Below the pieces are notes generated by a model, which made no database searches, was not told the origin of the DNA, and saw nothing but the letters and a program-made list of their open reading frames with translations. Shown in pieces: positions 57,638 through 64,000 of a stretch of 64,000 nucleotides of DNA; the first letter of the stretch is position 1, and every line of letters begins with the position of its first letter. The stretch is taken from assembly GCA_016946835.1 (NCBI GenBank), contig JACVTC010000135.1, positions 293,501-357,500 of the forward strand, in the 5' to 3' direction. The translations under genes were made by a program, and so were the position numbers. This DNA is from Neocallimastix lanati (nom. inval.). Lineage: Eukaryota > Neocallimastigomycota > Neocallimastigomycetes > Neocallimastigales > Neocallimastigaceae.

Positions 57638-58563
57638 TGTAAAGAATTAAATTTAAATTTAATTAAATTTAATCCTTTTCTACAATTAATACTAATAATT
57701 AATATTAATTGAGGAATAAAAAAAAATAAAAGAAAATACTTAACACTTAAAATAGATGGAGGAGTTTATTATAAGAGATTTAGTTAGGCAAATATTTCAC
57801 AAAATTTTTATTTTTATTAAAATATTTTTTATTAAAAATAATTTTTATTAAGATTTTTGTAATTTTTAAAATAATTAAAAATTTATTTTTATTATTATAA
57901 TTATATTCTTATAATAATAGCTCTTGATTTTCAAAATAAAGAAAATCAAGAATTATTTATAGTAAAGTTCCAAATCTTAATGAATAACTTTTTAGGAAAA
58001 GATTTTGGAGAAAAACTTAAAAAGTTTAATGATCAATTATTAATAAAACTGATCATATGTTAATTGAATAAAAAAAGATATTTTCCAATCGGAAAACTTC
58101 AATTAACGTTTGTTTTATTTAAATAATATCAATTATACATGGCATTGTTTTATTTTAATTAATTTTTTAAATATTACTTATTCTTTTTTCATTTGATTTG
58201 TTACATTATGATTTTTAATATAATTTTATAATTATTTCTAAATTATAATTCTATAATTTATATTAGATTTGTTTAAAATTATATTAATGTAACAATTATT
58301 TAAATTAAAACTTAAAATTTAATTATCAAATGAATTTTAACAAATATAAAAAATATTAATGTTTAATTATTTTAATATTATTAATTAATACAATGATAAA
58401 GAATAATAATTTTACAACATTAATTTTAAATTATTAATAATAATTTTATATTAAAAATATTTTATAATAAAGTTAATAAATTTTATTAAATAATTATTAT
58501 TTTATTTAATAAAGATTAATAATTATTTTTTATTTTAATAAAAATTAATTATTATTCTTTACA
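57638..58563. mobile_element. 926-bp TIR element inserted into the SINE target duplication
   Basis: Begins TGTAAAGAAT and ends ATTCTTTACA (10-bp perfect terminal inverted repeats, with weaker similarity further in). It is flanked on both sides by TAAGG (57633-57637 and 58564-58568), a 5-bp target duplication. It has no coding capacity and is almost pure A/T, like a MITE. Its removal restores the SINE target duplication exactly. Confidence 0.8.
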
Positions 58564-58568
58564 TAAGG

Positions 58569-58944
58569 GAATGGATAATTAAAATCATCATGTGTTCATC
58601 CTACAAAAAAAAAAAAAAATAAAATAAAGTAATTAATAAAAATAGACTTATCAACTTAATTATTAAAATATTACTTTATAATTTAGTAAAAACTTTACTT
58701 TTATAATATTGTAATTTTTAAAATATCTATTTAAATTTTATATGGTATAACTAAAAAGATATATTATTAAAAAGTAATATAAAATTAGTTAAAATAAGTT
58801 TAATATTTAGTAAATAATATAATTTTCAATATAATTATAATAATTAAAAATACGGACCTATTTTAATTATTAATAAATAATTTAAAATACTCTACTTAAA
58901 TAAGTTGTAATAAGATTATGTGTAAAAAATTTATATAATGTTAT
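58569..58944 (-). repeat. Flank duplicated at 20472-20860
   Basis: Downstream region of the ankyrin-like gene, matching 20472-20860 in reverse complement. It includes AATACTCTACTTAAATAAGT-type text and the T-run plus GTAG before GATGAACACATG. Confidence 0.8.
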
Positions 58945-59510
58945 TTATTCTGTATAATAATAATTCATAATAAAATAATACAAAACATTAAAATAAATCT
59001 TAGAGAGGACGTCTCGAATACCATCACTCAAGAGTTGAGTGTCGAGCTTAAACTTCCCAATAATGAAGGAAGAATAATCGAAAAGAACCAGGAACTTTAA
59101 ACTATAAACTACTTTATTTATATCTACTCCATGTTTTACTAAAAATTTTAATAAATTTTTATTCATATTTTCAATTATATAAGTATCAATTAATGAAGAA
59201 TTGAACCTTCTTTGAAAATCTAAAACAATTTTATATTTATCTTTAGAAATTTCATAATTTAAATTCTTGATAGGAGTTTTATTTTTATAGAGAAGTAAAC
59301 ATTTAATAAATTCATTATCATAAAACTTTGAATTATTAAAAATATTTTTTAATTCCTCAAAATTTGAATTCTTTATTAATTCTTTTATTTCAGAAGAAGT
59401 AATTATTTATCATTTTCTTTAATATTAGTTTCTGTTTTTAATCTTTTAGGAGTATGTCCATTATCAAAATATACTTCAAATTTTATATTTCTCTTCTTTT
59501 CATGGTTATT
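58945..59510 (-). pseudogene. Short ankyrin-like gene, frameshifted
   Basis: From an ATG near 59508 the minus strand reads MNNHEKKRNIKFEVYFDNGH and TPKRLKTETNIKENDK then stop. Another frame continues SSEIKELIKNSNFEELKNIF, LIDTYIIEN, then the ORF 58945-59166 with MNKNLLKFLVKHGVDINKVV, a good ankyrin repeat, ending SKIYFNVLYYFIMNYYYTE. A shift near 59400-59410 breaks it. Its 3' end is duplicated at 20.43 kb. Confidence 0.6.
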
Positions 59511-60068
59511 CATATTACTTGTATTTTATATTGTGTTTATGAATTTTTTTTTTTTTTATTTTTTTTATTATATTCTATTAAAAAATTAATTTTTTTATAT
59601 TCAATAAATATGAATAAAAATAAATAATTATTAAATTTATTATTTATTTATAAAATATTTTATCATATTTTTAAAAATATAAAGTAAAAAAAAAAAAATA
59701 CCTTTATATTAATATTTTTAATTCATTTAATTAAAATCAACTATGTAATACAAAATCTAAATATTTATATTAATATATGAAATGATTGGAATAAAGAAAA
59801 AAAATAAAAAAAAAATAAAAATAAAATTTAAAAATAATTCAATCAATCAAAAATAAAATTATTTATGTCCGAAATAAAAAATAGATTTATTTATATGTTC
59901 TATAATATATTTTTATATATTTTCTATTTTTAACTTTAATTAATTTATTATCTGTTTTTTATATATATTTTTTTATTATATTTTTTTTATATAATTGTTA
60001 AGATTAATATTTTTAATTAGTATAATTATTTATATTATACATTTTGAGAATGGGATCCAAAACGGGGA
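59511..60068. other. AT-rich gene-free stretch
   Basis: Upstream of the ankyrin-like gene. Only poly-A/T and short AT repeats are seen. Confidence 0.5.
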
Positions 60069-60424
60069 GAGCGCGTTTCGGAACCGCACGTGAATAAATA
60101 TAAGCCACATATTTTTGAGATGGCGTATTATATTTAAATTATTTTATATAAATAAATAATTATTAAAAAATAATATAAGCCACATTCCGAAATGAAAATT
60201 TATGAAAACTTTTAAAGCCACATTCAGAAACGTACCACATTCCGAAACACCAGTTTTCACGTGATATATCAAAATTTGTGGCTTTTTTAAATTAATAGTT
60301 ATATGATTATTTTATTGTATTATTAATTTGTAATTTTTTTCTTAAAATTTATTAAGTGAATAATTAAATAAATTATAATAGTTAGATAAAAATAAATATT
60401 TTTTTACAAAAAAAAAAAATAAAA
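60069..60424. mobile_element. MULE-derived non-autonomous repeat, short version (left part)
   Basis: Starts GAGCGCGTTTCGGAACCGCA like 38797, has AAGCCACATTCCGAAA repeats and the CACGTGA block, and runs to the T-rich/A-rich end at 60424. Its continuation (AAAATAAAATATTCAAACAA) is at 62913 onward, as in the uninterrupted copy at 24955-24987. Confidence 0.65.
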
Positions 60425-60879
60425 TGGGTGTGGTGCATTTCGCCAAATTGCATTTCTCCAGGTTGCGTTTCGCCAATTTTTTTGAAAGCATGTAGCGTAT
60501 TAAAAAAATGTGGCATTTCGCCAAATTGCTTTTCGCCAAGTTGCTTTTCGCCAAATTGAGAATTATTAAATAAATAAATAAATAAATAAATAAAATTAAA
60601 TATTTTTAATGGGGGAGGTGCATTTCGCAAAAGTTCATTTCGGGAAAGTTTCATTTCCCAAAAAAAATTTTTAAAGTTAATAAATAAATAAATTAATAAT
60701 AAAACAAATAAATAATATATATATTTTAAATAAATAACTAAATAAATAAAAATAAATAAATAAAACTATAATAAATAAATAAATTTAAAATTAAATTTTT
60801 TAAAAAAAAATATTTATATACATATATATAATAAATATACATTATATAATAATAAATATTCATTAGAATTAAAACTTTA

Positions 60880-61138
60880 AAAAAATAAAATATTTTATCA
60901 TACATTTTAAATGTTCTATATAAAATATTTTATCATACATTTTAAATGTTCTATAATATATGATTAATAATAATTTTATATATATATAAAAAAATAAAAT
61001 ATTTTATCATACATTTTAAATGTTCTATAATATATGATTAATAATAATTTTATATATATATAAAAAAATAAAATATTTTATCATACATTTTAAATGTTCT
61101 ATAATATATGATTAATAATAATTTTATATATATATAAA
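60880..61138. repeat. 74-bp tandem repeat, three full units plus partial
   Basis: The unit contains TTTTATCATACATTTTAAAT and ATGATTAATAATAATTTTAT; the units are essentially identical. Non-coding, inside the 2.49-kb element. Confidence 0.95.
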
Positions 61139-61439
61139 AATAAGTATTAATAATTTAAAAGTTGTATAAAGATAATAATTTAAAATATAACTATTAAAAT
61201 TAAAAATAATTAAAAAATAATTATTATAAAGATTAAAAAATAATATCTAAATAATTAATTGATCATTTTACACCTTTTAAGTCCTTGCGCAGTATTTTAA
61301 AAAATCTAATTACTAATAAATTTTTTTAATAAAAGAAATATTTATAAATAATCCATTAAAAAAAAAAAAAAAGATGAGGACATCATAAAAAAGGGAGTTA
61401 AAAGTAGCACAAAGTTAGGGTGATTTTAAATAGTATCTA

Positions 61440-61985
61440 TTTTTTTTTATTTTTATTTTATTTTTTATATTTTATTTTTTTATATTTTTTTTTTTTTTTA
61501 TTTTTATTTTTTATTTTTTATTTTTTAATTTAAATTTTATATTTTATTATTTTATTATTTTATTATTTTATTATTTTATATTTTATATTTTATATTTTAT
61601 ATTTTATATTTTATATATTTTATTTTATATTTTATATTTTATATTTTATATTTTATATTTTATATTTATATTTTATATTTTATATTTATATTTTATATTT
61701 TATTATTTTATTATTTTATATTTTATATATTTTATATTTTATATTTTATTATTTTATATTTTATATTTTATATTTTATATTTTATATTTTATATTTTATA
61801 TTTTATATTTTATTATTTTATTATTTTATATTTTATATTTTATATTTTATATTTTATTATTTTATATTTTATATTTTATATTTTATTTTTTTTATTTTAT
61901 ATTTTTATATTTTTTATTTTTTTTTATTTTTTTTTATTTTTTTTTATTTTTTATTTTATATATTTAATAATTTTTTTTATTTTTT
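61440..61985. repeat. TTTTATAT microsatellite tract
   Basis: About 545 bp of TATTTTATATTTTATT-type simple sequence with local variants, inside the 2.49-kb element. Confidence 0.95.
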
Positions 61986-62912
61986 TATTATTTATTTATC
62001 TATTTATTAAAATTTTGCGAAATGAAACTTTTCCGAAATGAAACTTTTGCGAAATGCCACACACCCATTTTTAATATTGATGTATTTATATTTTTGAAGT
62101 AAATATTTAAATATTAAAAAATTTTTTTTCATATATAAATAGCTTTACAAATATCTGTTTAAATAAATAATAAATTGATAAATAATAAATAAAAAATAAT
62201 AATAATAATAAAATAAACAATATAGTAATATAATTAATAAAAAAAAATAATAATATAAACACTATTGCTATAATTATAAAAGGATTGTCATTAATAATAA
62301 AAAAGGAAAGTGTTAGAAATGATTTCATTGACTTATGGTTGAAATGCTTAAATGATTTAAATATAAAAATTATTGATTAAATAATAAATTATTAAGAAAT
62401 GACAGAAAATTGACCAAATGAATTCTGTCATATATAATAATAATTTTTTAATAGTAAAAATTATTTTAAAAAGAGAATAAATGAATAAATACAATAATTA
62501 TTAAAGTATTTTTAATCTTTATTAGATTAGGTTAGCTTAAGAACATTAAAATTAAAATATATTTTTATGATAAAATTTTATTATTTTAAAAATATATATT
62601 TATAATTAAAGTATTGTTATAATATTATTTTTTTACAAAATATTAAAATATATCTTTATAATTAAATTTAATTTTATAATTAAATATTATTAATAATTAT
62701 TTTATTTTAAAAAATATCTATAATTAATTATAAAATATAATAAAAACAAGTTTAAAAAAATTATTTTGAATTTTTATTTATTTATTCATTCATTTACTTA
62801 TATCAATAAGTCATTTGTCGAAATGCAACTTGGGGAAATGCAACTTGGGGAAATACAACATTTTAATAATACGCCACTTGGCGAAATGCAATCTGGGGAA
62901 ATGCAACTCTCC

Positions 62913-63056
62913 AAAATAAAATATTCAAACAATTAAAAGGTTTATTTTTTGTAAAAAAAAAAAAAATATTAATAAAATACTTTAACAATTATATAGATTT
63001 ATTTATTTAAAAAAAAATATTAATAACCCTAACCCCTTTTTCAATTTTATATTAAT
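62913..63056. repeat. Continuation of the interrupted repeat, with telomere-like tract
   Basis: AAAATAAAATATTCAAACAA through TTATATAGATTTATTTATTT parallels 24966-25085. It ends at AATAACCCTAACCCC (63021-63036), a short TTAGGG-type tract. Confidence 0.6.
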
Positions 63057-63195
63057 TGTTAGAAATATAAATATAGAGTTTTATTATTATATTAATTAAA
63101 GGAGCAATGTTATATATTTTAATATATAAGTATAAGATATGTGACCAATAATAATAATAAGCCACATATTATGTTAACTATAAATATCATAAAAA
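63057..63195 (+). repeat. Dispersed repeat, inverted partner of 1795-1930
   Basis: See 1795-1930; shared landmarks include GATATGTGACC and AAGCCACATATTAT. The remainder to 64000 is AT-rich with no gene recognised, with a direct pair of ATTAATGAGCTAT/ATTATTGAGCTGC.TAT segments at 63405-63530. Confidence 0.6.
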
Positions 63196-64000
63196 ATTAT
63201 AATATTATATTAACATACCATTCTAAAAAAAAAAAAAAAATAAAAAAAGTCATTTATTTATACATTTTCGAAATAATGAAAATCTTTAAAGTTACAGTAT
63301 AAAAATCGTATGATGAAAAGTTCTATAAGTAGTTAATGTTTTGAGTTCATTATCAGTAATTAAAAAAAGAAGTAGCAATATTGAAATTTTATTTCCAAAA
63401 ATGAAATTATTGAGCTGCTATATATTTTGACAATTAATATGATATATAATAAGATTAAATCATTAATTCAAAAATGTAATTAATGAGCTATTTTACATTT
63501 TGGCAATTAATATGATATATGAGATTAATAAGTTAATAATTGATATTTAGAATTTACGATATTCTTTGAAAGTTTTCATTTTGAAAATTTATACAATCAA
63601 TTATTATATAATTAAATTTTGATAATTCATCTTTAAAGCCCTAAGAAATTATTTATAATTAAGAATTCAAATATGTTTTTTTTTTTTCGATATTCAGAAA
63701 AATAAGTTTCTTTTGATAAATTGAACTGTATAATTTGTTTTTGATAATAAAATATTATTCGTGTTTTTAATAATTATTTGAAATATAATATAATTAAAAA
63801 AAATTAATTATAATAATAAAAAAAAATATAAAAGTAAATTAAAAATATTGAAAAGTATTTAAAAATTATAAATAAAATAGAAACATGTAAACATATAAAT
63901 TCTAAAAATAGGAAACAAATTCATGTAAGAAAGTAAAAAAAAAATCACGTAATTAATGATATGTAAAAAGATTTTTTTTAGTAAAAACTGGAAGAAAATT

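Larger units (their letters stand above)
60425..62912. mobile_element. 2.49-kb MULE deletion derivative with TIRs and 9-bp target duplication
   Basis: Flanked by AAAATAAAA (60416-60424 and 62913-62921). The ends are imperfect inverted repeats of about 45 bp built from TGCATTTC.CCA.ATTGCATTTC-like text (left TGGGTGTGGTGCATTTCGCC; right end, reverse complement, GGAGAGTTGCATTTCCCCAG). Near the right end (about 62305-62430, plus strand) it keeps NDFIDLWLKCLNDLN plus the GAAATGACAGA 3' flank seen after MULE copies A and B. It is therefore derived from that MULE family by loss of most of the transposase. Inside are secondary inverted ends (60601-60660 and 62015-62074). Confidence 0.65.

Noticed and set aside
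60342-60654. ORFs with repeated LAKSN/GEKQL units
   Set aside because: They come from the repeated TTTCGCCAA motif of a transposon end, not from a protein gene.
61440-61985. Possible centromere or replication origin in the long AT tract
   Set aside because: Simple-sequence tracts are common in such genomes and this one lies inside a transposon derivative. Nothing specific supports an origin or centromere.

Overview
The window looks like nuclear DNA of an anaerobic gut fungus (Neocallimastigomycota). The base composition is extremely AT-rich, with long poly-A/T and AT microsatellite tracts. Secreted genes carry fungal dockerin (CBM10-type) modules, which are diagnostic of that phylum. Ankyrin-like and Cys-rich membrane protein genes recur. 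Many retro- and DNA-transposon remnants are present, and most coding units apart from three or four are broken.

Layout: 1-0.64 kb holds a decayed coiled-coil (BAR-like) gene on the minus strand. 2.7-8.4 kb holds a Cys-rich membrane protein gene, divergent from a long secreted PI-PLC/dockerin/hevein/ricin-lectin gene. 9.9-20.0 kb is a foreign block that is visibly less AT-rich. It encodes pieces of a nucleocytoplasmic large DNA virus (NCLDV)-like transcription and replication set: the RNA polymerase largest subunit (N-terminal and middle part in four broken ORFs, with the trigger-loop C-terminal part as a separate intact ORF 5 kb away), the C-terminal half of a D6/D11-type SF2 helicase ending in 21 copies of a 15-bp in-frame repeat, an unrecognised gene of roughly 750 codons broken four times, and the C-terminal end of a family B DNA polymerase. 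The block ends close to 19.98 kb, where a dispersed host repeat begins. I read it as an endogenised, decaying fragment of a giant-virus-like genome.

20-48 kb is host repeat-rich DNA. It holds another intact Cys-rich membrane protein gene (21.5 kb) and broken relatives (23.3, 40.5, 42.4 kb), two Mutator-like (MULE) transposase pseudogenes (25.6-27.0 and 29.2-30.2 kb), LINE RT remnants (31.2 and 41.5 kb), an ankyrin-like pseudogene (32.3-34.1 kb), a second PI-PLC/dockerin copy that has lost the catalytic domain (36.2-38.8 kb), and several segmental duplications in direct and inverted orientation. 48.1-53.8 kb is a Ty1/copia-type retrotransposon remnant with LTR-like ends, a changed RT active site, a MULE fragment and two inverted insertions. 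54.0-55.7 kb is a third PI-PLC/dockerin pseudogene.

56.9-59.5 kb shows a tRNA-headed, poly(A)-tailed SINE whose target duplication was later split by a TIR element. The pre-insertion arrangement survives in an inverted copy at 20.4-21.0 kb. 60.1-63.0 kb shows a 2.49-kb MULE deletion derivative inserted into an older repeat, and the remainder is repeats.

The only uninterrupted, recognisable genes are those at 2706-3542, 17111-18487 and 21485-22228, plus the two long ORFs of the PI-PLC gene. Everything was read by eye: family assignments rest on visible motifs and no similarity search was run.
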